A stretch of DNA of 64,000 bases, from assembly GCA_013816485.1 (NCBI GenBank), contig JACDEI010000027.1:1-64000 (forward strand), given 5' to 3'. Of the stretch, positions 52,044 to 60,845 are shown in pieces; the stretch's first letter is position 1; every line of letters begins with the position of its first letter. The position numbers and the translations under genes were made by a program. Source of the stretch: Planctomycetota bacterium (GTDB lineage Bacteria > Planctomycetota > UBA11346). Under the pieces are notes generated by a model. It was given only the letters and a program-made list of their open reading frames with translations. It did no database searches and was not told where the DNA came from.

Positions 52044-54935
52044 ATGATCGACGCCGCCCGTTTCAGCCTCGCCTCCAGCCAGCCGGTTCCCGCACTGGGT
52101 GTTACGCTTGAAACGTGGCGCCATCCGTGTGGTGCGGTGCACCACCACCTGGCCTGCGACGACGACCACCGCGCGTTCGTGGTCGGGTTCCGTACGGTGC
52201 CGGAGGATTCGACCGGCCTGCCGCACATCCTGGAGCACACCACGCTGTGCGGCTCCAAGCGTTTCCCGGTGCGCGATCCGTTCTTTCAAATGTTAAGACG
52301 CTCGCTGCAGACCTTCATGAACGCCATGACCTTCCCGGACATGACGGCTTACCCCTTCGCCAGCCAGGTGGCCAAGGATTATGACAACCTCACCGGCGTG
52401 TACCTCGACGCGGTCTTCGCCCCCTTGCTCAATCCGCTCGACTTTGCCCAGGAAGGGCACCGCCTGGAACCCGCCGGCACCAGTGGCGAACGCAAAGGTG
52501 TGGTCTTCAACGAGATGAAGGGCGCGATGGATGGCACCAGCGAACAACTGTCGATGGCCACCGCGCGTTCGTTGCTGCCGGCAACCTGCTACCGCCACAA
52601 CTACGGCGGCGATCCGAGCGACATCCCGGCGCTGACGCATCAGGACCTGCTGGACTTCCACCGCCGTTGCTACCGGCCGGCCAACGCCTGCTTCATCACG
52701 TATGGCAACCAACCGGCGAGCGAACTGCATGCGCGCCTGAACGACTACCTGGCGGGTGATCCTGGGCAGGCATTGGCGTCACCGACCATCCAGCCGGTCC
52801 AGGACACACCGGTCACGCTCGACGTGCCGGTGCCCTGCGGCTCCGGCCAGGACATCCTCGACGTTTCGGCGGTAGCGCTCACCTGGGTGTGGGGCGATGT
52901 GGCCGATCTCGACGAGGTGTTGACCGCAGAGCTGCTCGATCGCGTGCTGCTCGGCCACGCCGGCGCACCCCTGCGTCTGGCGCTCGAAAACAGCGGCCTC
53001 GGACGATCGATCAGCGGCAGCGGATTCAGTGCCGGGTATCGCAGCGGCATGTTCACCGCCGAACTCTCGGGCATCGATCCCGCAGATTACCCCAAGTTCG
53101 AACCGTTGCTGTTCGACACCCTGCGGACGATCGCCGAAAAAGGTGTGTCGCAGGCGGAGCTTGATGCCGCCTTGCATCAACTCGAACTCGCCCGCCGCGA
53201 GATCACCGGCGATCACTACCCCTACGGCCTGGAACTCTGTTTTCGCCTGCTCGCGCCTTGGAACTACGGCGTCGAACCGCTGCCGTTCCTCGACCAATCA
53301 CAGGCCATCGCGCGCCTGCGGCAGCGCGCTGGTGCAGCCAACTTCATCCAAAACGAGGTCCGCCGTCGCCTGCTCGACCATGGTCACCGGGCGTTGCTGC
53401 TGGCACGTCCCGATCGCGAATTCTACCCGCGCGCACAACAGGCGGAAAAACTACAGGTCGAACGCGACCTCGCCGCGCTCGACGCCGCTGGCCGTGAAGG
53501 TCTCGCCACCCTGGCGCAGGAATTGGCCAAACGCCAAGCGAGCGTCGACGACCCGGAGGTTTTGCCTGACCTCGCGCTCAGCGATGTACCGCTCGAACGG
53601 CGCTTCCCGACGGGAATCGACCAGCAGGGCGTGACGATCTTCACCGCCGGCACCAACGGCCTGATGCACCACCTGGCGGCGATCCCGTTGCCGGAACTCG
53701 ACGATCAGGACCTGGATCTGCTTCCACTGTTGGCACAGACCATCGGCAACCTTGGCGTCGGAAGACAAGATTACACCGCACGTTCAGCCGCGATCAATGC
53801 GCGCTGCGGCGGTCTGTATGCCTGGACCGACCTGAGCGCCGACATCGATGATCTGGCGCGCTTGCACGGCCTGCTGTTCATCGAAGTCAAAGGGCTCGGC
53901 AGCCGCCATGCGGAGTTCACCGACCTCATCGCTGAAACCCTGCGCGATCAGCGTTTCGACGAACATGATCGCCTGCGTGAACTGATCGAGCAGAGCGTCC
54001 AACGCCTGAGCGACCGCGTGTCGAGCGCGGGCAACGCCTTCGCCTCCCGTGCCGCCAGTCGCGGCATGGGTGGTGCCGCGGCAATCGGCCATCGCCTGAG
54101 CGGTCTCGGTCGGTTGGCGTGGCTCAAACGTCTCGCCGCCAGCATCGGCGAAGATACCGCCGGCGCCGACGCCGCGTTGGAAAAACTCGGTGCCGCACTC
54201 GGCTCGTTGCGCGCTCGTCTGCTGAACCAACCGCGACAGCTCGCGCTGATCGGCGACACGGTGAACGACGCCCCGGTGCAGCAGCAGATCCGCAGGGTGT
54301 GGGATGCCCTCGGCCAGCCGACCGGAGCGCGCCAACCCTTCCGTTCACCGCTCGCCCGCAGTGAGCCACCGACCGCGTACACCACTTCCACCGCGGTGAA
54401 CTACTGCGCGTTGGCATTCCCTGCCGTGCCGCTCGGTCACGCCGACGCGCCGGGACTTGCCGTCGCTGGTCGTCTGTTGGTGAACAACGTGCTGCACCCG
54501 AAGATCCGCGAACGCGGCGGCGCCTATGGCTCGGGCGCAAGTTTCGCTCCGGCAACCGGTACCTTCACGTTGTCGAGTTACCGCGATCCACGCCTGACCG
54601 GCACCTACGATGACTTCCGCGAAAGCCTGCGTTGGCTCAGCGACTGCCCGAACGATCAACGCCTGTTGAAGGAGGCGATCCTCGGCGTCATCGCCGGGCT
54701 TGATTCGCCAGGCAGCCCTGCAGGCGAAGCGCGCTCACGTTTCACCGGCGACCTCAAGGGCTCGTCGCCCAAACGCTTGAACGCCTTCCGCGCACGCATC
54801 CTCGCCACCACGGTCACCGACGTACGGCGCGTTGCCAATTCCTGGTTGCCCGCCGATGGCGGCATCCCGGCAGTGGTGACCAGCGTGAATGAACTCGCGG
54901 CCAGCGGACTGGGGTGGGCGACGGAAGCGGTTTAG
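52044..54935 (+). CDS. M16C-family zinc metallopeptidase (PreP-like)
   Basis: 963 residues. A clam-shell peptidase that degrades small peptides. The inverted zinc motif HILEH lies at ~61-65 with the distal Glu in VFNEMKGAMDG, and four homologous domains follow, including the M16C-associated region (~460-700). The C-terminal ERGGAYGSGA is the arginine-tyrosine block that binds substrate carbonyls. No signal peptide, so it is probably cytoplasmic. The track's first 46 codons are repeat-derived; the Met at 52044 is used. Confidence 0.93.
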   Translation: MIDAARFSLASSQPVPALGVTLETWRHPCGAVHHHLACDDDHRAFVVGFRTVPEDSTGLPHILEHTTLCGSKRFPVRDPFFQMLRRSLQTFMNAMTFPDMTAYPFASQVAKDYDNLTGVYLDAVFAPLLNPLDFAQEGHRLEPAGTSGERKGVVFNEMKGAMDGTSEQLSMATARSLLPATCYRHNYGGDPSDIPALTHQDLLDFHRRCYRPANACFITYGNQPASELHARLNDYLAGDPGQALASPTIQPVQDTPVTLDVPVPCGSGQDILDVSAVALTWVWGDVADLDEVLTAELLDRVLLGHAGAPLRLALENSGLGRSISGSGFSAGYRSGMFTAELSGIDPADYPKFEPLLFDTLRTIAEKGVSQAELDAALHQLELARREITGDHYPYGLELCFRLLAPWNYGVEPLPFLDQSQAIARLRQRAGAANFIQNEVRRRLLDHGHRALLLARPDREFYPRAQQAEKLQVERDLAALDAAGREGLATLAQELAKRQASVDDPEVLPDLALSDVPLERRFPTGIDQQGVTIFTAGTNGLMHHLAAIPLPELDDQDLDLLPLLAQTIGNLGVGRQDYTARSAAINARCGGLYAWTDLSADIDDLARLHGLLFIEVKGLGSRHAEFTDLIAETLRDQRFDEHDRLRELIEQSVQRLSDRVSSAGNAFASRAASRGMGGAAAIGHRLSGLGRLAWLKRLAASIGEDTAGADAALEKLGAALGSLRARLLNQPRQLALIGDTVNDAPVQQQIRRVWDALGQPTGARQPFRSPLARSEPPTAYTTSTAVNYCALAFPAVPLGHADAPGLAVAGRLLVNNVLHPKIRERGGAYGSGASFAPATGTFTLSSYRDPRLTGTYDDFRESLRWLSDCPNDQRLLKEAILGVIAGLDSPGSPAGEARSRFTGDLKGSSPKRLNAFRARILATTVTDVRRVANSWLPADGGIPAVVTSVNELAASGLGWATEAV

Positions 54936-54941
54936 GGCAGG

Positions 54942-55093
54942 CCACAGACTACGGGCTACAGACCACAGGTTCGTGAGACGGAAGCGGTGACCGTGATATC
55001 CGTTCCCGGTGGGAATTCGCCCGGAGCTGGTGCCCTCTGCTTCACTGACACACGTGCCTGCGACCGGTGGTCTGTAGCCTGTAGCCGGTAGCC
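54942..55093. repeat. Inverted GGCTACAGACC repeat
   Basis: CCACAGACTACGGGCTACAGACCACAGG (54942-54969) faces CCGGTGGTCTGTAGCCTGTAGCCGGTAGCC (55064-55093). The ~95-base loop holds a second copy of ACGGAAGCGGT, which also ends the peptidase gene. It lies between the peptidase and the ABC binding-protein gene. Confidence 0.8.
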
Positions 55094-55132
55094 ATTCCCA
55101 GCTACGACATCGCCCCAACCCGCGAGGTCCGC

Positions 55133-56182
55133 ATGTCCGTCCGCACATCCGCTTCCTTCACCCGCCGCACGGTCATCGGACTCGGTGCGCTCGCGCTCGG
55201 ACTCGGCCTGTCCGCCTGTGGCGGTGGTGACACCGAAGCCAAACCCGGCGTGGCGGTGAGCAACGCCAAACCCATCGTCATCGCCGTGATCCCCAAAGGC
55301 ACCACCCACGAGTTCTGGAAGACCGTGCATGCGGGCGTGATCAAGGCTGAACGCGAACTCAACGCCGCCGGCACGCCGGTGAAGGCGATCTGGAAAGGTC
55401 CGCTCAAAGAGGACGACCGCACCTCGCAGATCAGCACGGTGCAGAACTTCATCGCGCAAGGCGTGCAGGGCATCGTGCTGATGCCGCTCGATCGCACCGC
55501 GCTGGTCGCGCCAGTGGAACTCGCGATCAGCTCGAACATCCCGGTGGTGATCGCCGACTCGGCGCTCGAATCGGACAAACCCGCGAGTTACATCGCGACC
55601 AACAACAAGGAAGGCGGTCGCATCGGCGGCAAACACCTGGGCGAACTCCTCGGCGGCAAAGGCAAGGTCATCCTGCTGCGCTACATGGAAGGTTCGGCCA
55701 GCACCGAGGAACGCGAAGCCGGCTTCATGGAGGCGATCAAGACCTTCCCCGACATCACCGTGATCAGCAGCGACGTACACGCTGGAGCGACGCACGAAAC
55801 GGCGCTCAAGGCCAGCCAGAATCTCATCAACCGCTTCAAGGACGAGGTCAACGGCGTGTTCTGTCCGTGCGAGCCGGTGACCACCGCCATCACCCAGGCG
55901 CTCACCGAACAGGGCATCAACAAGAAGGTCAAGGTCGTCGGCTTCGACAACACCCCGCGCCTGGTCGAGTGGCTGAAGGCCGGCGACATCCACGGCCTGG
56001 TGCTACAGGATCCGCTGAACATGGGCTACCTAGCGGTGAAGGCCGCGGTCGCCGCCGCGCAGGGCAAGCCAGTCGACAAGCGCAACGACATGGCGCCCAG
56101 ACTCGTTACGCCGGAGAACATGGATCAGCCGGAGTTCAAGGCGTTGCTGAATCCGCCATTGGCGGAGTATTTGGGGAAGTGA
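55133..56182 (+). CDS. Sugar ABC transporter substrate-binding lipoprotein
   Basis: 349 residues. Signal with lipobox LSAC (FTRRTVIGLGALALGLGLSACGGG; the twin Arg may also allow Tat export), then a ribose-binding-protein-like fold: IVIAVIPKGTTHEFWKTVHAGVIKAE, IQ-type helix NFIAQGVQGIVLMPLD, and hinge VVGFDNTPRLVEWLKAGDIHGLVLQDP. It delivers a simple sugar or related ligand to the ATPase/permease pair downstream. GAGGT lies 6 bases before the ATG. Ligand not determined. Confidence 0.92.
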   Translation: MSVRTSASFTRRTVIGLGALALGLGLSACGGGDTEAKPGVAVSNAKPIVIAVIPKGTTHEFWKTVHAGVIKAERELNAAGTPVKAIWKGPLKEDDRTSQISTVQNFIAQGVQGIVLMPLDRTALVAPVELAISSNIPVVIADSALESDKPASYIATNNKEGGRIGGKHLGELLGGKGKVILLRYMEGSASTEEREAGFMEAIKTFPDITVISSDVHAGATHETALKASQNLINRFKDEVNGVFCPCEPVTTAITQALTEQGINKKVKVVGFDNTPRLVEWLKAGDIHGLVLQDPLNMGYLAVKAAVAAAQGKPVDKRNDMAPRLVTPENMDQPEFKALLNPPLAEYLGK

Positions 56183-56183
56183 T

Positions 56184-56296
56184 TCGGACCGTCCGAAGGG
56201 TACGAGGGGTACGAGGGGTACGAGGGGTACGAATGGTCCAGGAAAATCACGGTCGCCGTAACGGACCCTTCGTACCCCTCGTACCTTTCGGACCCT
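56184..56296. repeat. Inverted GGGTACGAG array between binding-protein and ATPase genes
   Basis: CGGACCGTCCGAA then four GGGTACGAG-type units and TGGTCC (56184-56239) face GGACCCTTCGTACCCCTCGTACCTTTCGG (56262-56296). It shares its unit and its GGTCC/GGACC caps with the arrays at 44535 and 62276. The right arm ends 5 bases before the ATPase ATG. Confidence 0.9.
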
Positions 56297-56300
56297 TCCC

Positions 56301-57821
56301 ATGACTACGCGTCTCACCGTCACCGGCATCGCCAAGGCCTTCGGCGCGACCAAAGCCCTGGTCGGTGTCGATCTGTCGGTGAATGCCGGTGAATGCCTCG
56401 CCCTCATCGGTGAGAACGGCGCTGGCAAATCGACGTTGATGAAAGTGCTCACCGGCGCGCATCGCGCCGATGGCGGCAGCATGACACTCGACGGAGCACC
56501 CTACGATCCGAGCGGTCCGCTCGACGCGCGATCACGCGGCGTGGCGATCGTCTACCAGGAACTCACCCTCGCACGACATCTGGGTGTGGCGGAGAACATC
56601 CTGCTTGGCAACCAGCCGAGCCGCTTTGGCATCGTCGACCGCAAGAGACAAAACGCCATCGCGCGTGAGGCACTTGAACAACTCGGCCTCGGTGATCTCG
56701 ATCTCGACCGGCCTGCCGGTTCGTTGCCGATCGCGCAGCAGCAATTGGTGGAAATCGCCCGGGCGCTCACCGCCAAGCCGCGCCTGCTCATCCTCGACGA
56801 GCCGACCTCGTCGCTTACCGCTGCCGATGTCGAACACCTCTTTTCCGTCATCCGTCGGCTGAAGACCCAGGGCGTCAGCGTCATCTACATCAGCCACTTC
56901 CTGGAGGAATGCCGCGCCGTCGCCGAGCACTACGCCGTGCTGCGTGATGGCGCGAGCGTCGCGAGCGGAGCGATGGCAGATGCCAGCGAGACCGACCTCA
57001 TCCGCCACATGGTCGGCCGCGACGTGGCCGAGATCTATCCGCGCATCCCGCATGACATCGGCGATACGGTGCTGGAACTACGTGGCATCGCCGGCGAAGC
57101 CAAACCCACGGACGCCACCTTGGCGCTGCGTCGTGGTGAAATCCTCGGCCTGTTCGGTCTGGTCGGTTCCGGTCGTTCGGAAACGCTGCGTGCCTTGTTC
57201 GGCCTGGATCGCATCGCCCGTGGCATGGTGCTGATTGGCGGCCAACCACAGACCCATCGCAGTCCGCGCCAACGCCTGCTCGCTGGTATGGGACTGGTGA
57301 GCGAGGACCGCAAAAGCGAAGGTCTGCTGCTCAACCTGCCGATCGCCGACAACCTGACACTCACCTGCTTGGGACCGTTCACCACCGCCGGCCTGATCAA
57401 TCGTGGACGACAGGAAGCCTCCGCCCGCTCATTGATGGAGCGCATGCTGGTGAAAGCCGCCGGTCCAGCCCAGGCAGTCGGCGAACTCAGCGGCGGCAAC
57501 CAACAGAAGGTCGCCATCGGTCGCCTGTTGCACCACGGGTGCGACATCCTGCTGCTCGACGAACCGACGCGCGGCATCGATGTCGGGGCCAAGGCGCACA
57601 TCTATCGCCTGATCGGCGAGCTCGCGGCGCAGGGCAAATCGGTGATCGTGGTCAGTTCGTACATCCCCGAACTGCTCGGCATCTGCGACGCCATCGCGGT
57701 CATGTGCCGTGGCGTATTATCGCCAGCCCGACCAGTGGCGGAATGGGACAGCCATACGATCCTCAGCGCCGCGATCGGCGCTGAGGAGAATGCAGAGTGC
57801 AGAATGCAGAGTGCAGAATGA
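56301..57821 (+). CDS. Simple-sugar ABC transporter ATPase (RbsA/XylG type, two NBDs)
   Basis: 506 residues with tandem nucleotide-binding domains. First: Walker A GENGAGKSTLMKVL, degenerate signature LPIAQQQLVEIARAL, Walker B LLILDEPTSSL. Second: GLVGSGRSETLRALFG (unusual Walker A), LSGGNQQKVAIGRLL, ILLLDEPTRGID. This asymmetry is standard for the family. There is no Shine-Dalgarno sequence before the ATG, where the inverted array ends instead. The last ~11 residues (ENAECRMQSAE) are coded by a GCAGAAT/GCAGAGT array. Confidence 0.93.
   Translation: MTTRLTVTGIAKAFGATKALVGVDLSVNAGECLALIGENGAGKSTLMKVLTGAHRADGGSMTLDGAPYDPSGPLDARSRGVAIVYQELTLARHLGVAENILLGNQPSRFGIVDRKRQNAIAREALEQLGLGDLDLDRPAGSLPIAQQQLVEIARALTAKPRLLILDEPTSSLTAADVEHLFSVIRRLKTQGVSVIYISHFLEECRAVAEHYAVLRDGASVASGAMADASETDLIRHMVGRDVAEIYPRIPHDIGDTVLELRGIAGEAKPTDATLALRRGEILGLFGLVGSGRSETLRALFGLDRIARGMVLIGGQPQTHRSPRQRLLAGMGLVSEDRKSEGLLLNLPIADNLTLTCLGPFTTAGLINRGRQEASARSLMERMLVKAAGPAQAVGELSGGNQQKVAIGRLLHHGCDILLLDEPTRGIDVGAKAHIYRLIGELAAQGKSVIVVSSYIPELLGICDAIAVMCRGVLSPARPVAEWDSHTILSAAIGAEENAECRMQSAE
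57788..57820. repeat. GCAGAAT/GCAGAGT heptad array at the ATPase gene end
   Basis: Alternating GCAGAGT and GCAGAAT units, four in all, which encode the end of the ATPase and supply its TGA. The word is that of the perfect inverted repeat at 51884, but no inverted partner is seen here. Confidence 0.85.
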
Positions 57822-57894
57822 ACAGCCAACCGCTCACGATCGTCATGCCGTTGCGATGGAAGTACACGTCGCTCCTGAGCATCGGCATTAACCC

Positions 57895-58905
57895 ATGAGT
57901 ACCCCAGCCATCGCCTTGCCGAACCGGGCGCTCCGCCTGCTGTCCAAGCTCGGGCCCTTCATCGCGCTCATCGCCTTGCTGGTGATCTTCCGCATCGCCC
58001 TGGGACTCGGGGATTCGCCGTCGGATTTCTGGTCGGCGACCAACCTGCGCATCATCCTGGTGCAGACCAGCATCGTTGCGATCGCCGCGTGTGGGATGAC
58101 CATGATCATCGTCTCCGGCGGTATTGATCTGAGCGTCGGCTCAGTCATCGCGTTGTCGTCGGTGGTTGCTGGACTGACGCTCCATCACGGCGGCGATCCG
58201 TTGCTCGCCATCGCCGCGGCGATCGCTGCCGGCATGGTCGCGGGTGCGCTCAACGGTTCACTGATCGCCGCCTTCGGACTGGCGCCGTTCATCGTCACGC
58301 TGGGGATGATGGGCGTCGCCCGTGGCGCCGCCAAACTGTTCGCCGACAGCAGTACCGTCAGCTTCCCAACCAACTGGCTGGGGAAGCTCATGCAGCCCAT
58401 CCCCTTTCCGGGCGATCCGACGATCATAAAGGCGCTGGTGGTCGCCCCGGGCGTCTGGCTGGCCGCACTGACAGCCGTCGGCATGGCGCTGCTGATGCAC
58501 AAGTCGGTGTTTGGTCGCAGTGCCTACGCCATCGGCTCGAACGAAGCCGCCGCGCGCTTGTGCGGTGTGCGTGTGCGGACCAACAAGATCGCCATCTATG
58601 CCCTGGCTGGTGCCTTGTTCGGTCTGGCCGGCCTGCTCATGACCTCGCAGCAGGGCCAGGGCAATCCGACCATCGCCCTCGGCATGGAACTCGACGTCAT
58701 CGCCGCGGTGGTGATCGGTGGCGCGTCGCTCAGCGGCGGAACCGGCACCGTGCTCGGCACCATCATCGGTGCGCTGATTATGAGCGTGCTGCGCAGTGGT
58801 ACCGATCAACTCGGCTGGCCAACTGCCTGGCAGGAGATCCTCATCGGCGCGATCATCGTGCTCGCCGTCGGCATCGATCGCCTGCGCAACCATCGCGCAG
58901 GTTGA
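57895..58905 (+). CDS. Simple-sugar ABC transporter permease (RbsC type)
   Basis: 336 residues, eight to ten hydrophobic helices. MTMIIVSGGIDLSVGSVIALSSVVAG is the family signature, with GANEAAARLCGVRV-like text (GSNEAAARLCGVRVRTNKI) as the coupling loop, and GTVLGTIIGALIMSVLRSG near the end. It follows the ATPase by 73 bases and completes the binding protein-ATPase-permease set. No sugar kinase, isomerase or local regulator is adjacent. Confidence 0.93.
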   Translation: MSTPAIALPNRALRLLSKLGPFIALIALLVIFRIALGLGDSPSDFWSATNLRIILVQTSIVAIAACGMTMIIVSGGIDLSVGSVIALSSVVAGLTLHHGGDPLLAIAAAIAAGMVAGALNGSLIAAFGLAPFIVTLGMMGVARGAAKLFADSSTVSFPTNWLGKLMQPIPFPGDPTIIKALVVAPGVWLAALTAVGMALLMHKSVFGRSAYAIGSNEAAARLCGVRVRTNKIAIYALAGALFGLAGLLMTSQQGQGNPTIALGMELDVIAAVVIGGASLSGGTGTVLGTIIGALIMSVLRSGTDQLGWPTAWQEILIGAIIVLAVGIDRLRNHRAG

Positions 58906-58917
58906 AGGCTCAATTAC

Positions 58918-59460
58918 TTACTTCAGATCGATGATCAAACGACTGCGTCCCAGGCTGGCGATCGCCGCGTCGAATTCGGCCTGCCACGTGGCCATGCCGT
59001 CTGCCGTGCTCGAACAGGTGATGCAGATGCCAGTGCCGTCGATGACGGTGGCGTAGAGCACCTGCGCGAAGGTGAACTGGCCAACCTGCATCCGGTACGG
59101 TTGTTTGGTCCAGCTGCGTCCTCCCAGCACTAGGTCTTCCGCTTTGCCGAGCTGCAATCCGGTGGCCGTGCGTTCCAGATCCAGACGACAGCGCACCGCG
59201 AACGCCAACGGACCTTCGTCCTTCACCGGTTGCAGCGCCACCGCGATGATGCCGCGCGCACGTTCCGCCTCATCGCCGGTGCGGCCTGCGGGCAGGCCAC
59301 TGCGCACGACCAACACACTCCCAGCATGTTCTCGGATCGCGGTCCATGCCGTCGGAACAACCACCGCCAGTTGGGTCCCAGGGATCGGCCAGGAGCGGGT
59401 ACCAGCGTCCTCCGCCCAGACGGCGGTCAGCGACAACATCAGGAGCAGCAGCACACGCAT
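58918..59460 (-). CDS. Secreted protein of unknown function
   Basis: 180 residues. MRVLLLLMLSLTAVWAEDAG is a clear signal peptide with AWA-E cleavage. The mature part (IPGTQLAVVVPTAWTAIREHAGS..., RSWTKQPYRMQVGQFTFAQVLYATVIDGTGICITCSS) looks like the single-domain DcrB/PsbP-like fold that includes LpqN and similar exported proteins, but the likeness is faint. The track uses a TTG two codons upstream; the ATG at 59460 fits the signal peptide. It converges with the permease gene. Confidence 0.7.
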   Translation of the reverse strand: MRVLLLLMLSLTAVWAEDAGTRSWPIPGTQLAVVVPTAWTAIREHAGSVLVVRSGLPAGRTGDEAERARGIIAVALQPVKDEGPLAFAVRCRLDLERTATGLQLGKAEDLVLGGRSWTKQPYRMQVGQFTFAQVLYATVIDGTGICITCSSTADGMATWQAEFDAAIASLGRSRLIIDLK

Positions 59461-59536
59461 GGACAAAAGCTAGGACCTCTCACCGCCGACGGAATGGCCA
59501 GTCCTGGGGGCACAACGCTAACCAGCATGAGACAGC

Positions 59537-59627
59537 AAATTGAACAAGAGAAACGGAGGAACGGAGGAGCAGGCATGAGAAACGGTCCCCTGTCTTCCTC
59601 CGTTCCTCCGTTCCTCCTGTTCAATCT
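59537..59627. repeat. Inverted AACGGAGG array
   Basis: AAATTGAACAAGAGAAACGGAGGAACGGAGGAGCAGG (59537-59573) faces CCTGTCTTCCTCCGTTCCTCCGTTCCTCCTGTTCAATCT (59589-59627). It lies between the Bax1-like gene and the secreted-protein gene, both minus strand. Its word is close to those in elements A and B. Confidence 0.85.
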
Positions 59628-59657
59628 GGTTGCCTTGGCTTTGTCCCCATTGGGAAC

Positions 59658-60845
59658 TCACCCGCTGACGGTACGAGTGATCACGTCGCCGATGGCGCGG
59701 GCAGCGGGGATCTCGCTGAAGGCGAAACCGCGGGCGAGGAACAACGGATGCGCAGCGATGCGGGTGTCCGCTTTCATCAAGGTGCGATCGACCCCGATTG
59801 CCAAGTGCGATGCCCAGCCGGCAGCGAGTTGATCCAGGCGACGATGCACGGCGTAACCGTGCCAACGATGGAAGAGTTCGACCGCGATGGTTTTTCCCGC
59901 CACCACGACTTGCAGATCCGGCACCACCACCTCGCCATCGGGATGCGGCAACAACTGCGGATCTTGCCATATCCAAGTAGGGTACTTTTCCGTCAGCGTG
60001 TTTTGCACCGCCTGGATCTCCTCTGGCACGTAGCCAAGGAAGGCGTTGTCCCCTAGCAGTGAGTCCTCATTGCTCAGCATCAAGCGCGCGGGACCGCCAC
60101 GTGGCAGGGCCAAGGCGATCTCCGCCGTCCACGAACGGCAGCACGCTAGCGCCGGCAGGAACAGGGCGAGGTGCATGCCATAACGGCTGTGCTGGTCGAG
60201 CACGCTGCCGGGGCCTGAAATCTCCAGCGTGAGCGCTTGGCGGTCATCGCCGCGGATCTCCGCCAGCAGTCGTCGGAAGCGCAGCGCTTTCAGCAGGCGC
60301 CGACGCAGGCCGGTATCAGCGTCAGTGATGGTCACCGTCAGCGAGCGGGCGAACAACAGCAGGCCCTGCGTCAGCGCGAGGTTGTAGCGCGGAATGAGCT
60401 GCGTCGCGGTCCACGCCGGAACGACGGCGAGCACCGCCTGATCGGGATGATCGGCATACAGTCGATCACGCACGTCGTCACCGTGCAGACCAAGACGTTC
60501 CGCGACCGCGCTGCGGTGATCATCGCTGGTGCGTCCCGGAGCGGCGAGCAGCGCCGCCGACACCGCGAAGGCCTCTTCACGCAACGTCGCCGCCGACGGC
60601 GGCTCGGCAAAGGTGCAGGCATCGAGGATCAGTTTTTGCAGGCCACGTCCGACCACCAGCGCACGGCTGCGGTGCAAGATCGGCATCGCTGCATCTTCCA
60701 GTTCTCCCAGTCGTCCTCCGACACCGCCTTGCCAATGGGCGAGCAATGCCTCGGTCAGGTCGCGGATCGCCGGCGTCGCTTTAAGGAACGATGGTTTCAC
60801 CAGGTCACCGTCCAGGCGGTAACGCAGCAGGTCACGATTCAGCAT
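59658..60845 (-). CDS. Bax1-like DUF790 nuclease, partner of XPB helicase
   Basis: 395 residues. The start MLNRDLLRYRLDGDLVKPSFL is the hallmark of DUF790/Bax1. The C-terminal part carries a nuclease-like core: LLPHPDGEVVVPDLQVVVAGKTIAVELFHRWH has a D-x(n)-E-x-(F) arrangement like PD-(D/E)XK enzymes. Archaeal Bax1 is a structure-specific endonuclease that works with XPB helicase in DNA repair. The track's 77 earlier codons are read from the helicase gene; the Met at 60845 overlaps its end by 14 bases, so the pair is probably translated together. Confidence 0.85.
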   Translation of the reverse strand: MLNRDLLRYRLDGDLVKPSFLKATPAIRDLTEALLAHWQGGVGGRLGELEDAAMPILHRSRALVVGRGLQKLILDACTFAEPPSAATLREEAFAVSAALLAAPGRTSDDHRSAVAERLGLHGDDVRDRLYADHPDQAVLAVVPAWTATQLIPRYNLALTQGLLLFARSLTVTITDADTGLRRRLLKALRFRRLLAEIRGDDRQALTLEISGPGSVLDQHSRYGMHLALFLPALACCRSWTAEIALALPRGGPARLMLSNEDSLLGDNAFLGYVPEEIQAVQNTLTEKYPTWIWQDPQLLPHPDGEVVVPDLQVVVAGKTIAVELFHRWHGYAVHRRLDQLAAGWASHLAIGVDRTLMKADTRIAAHPLFLARGFAFSEIPAARAIGDVITRTVSG

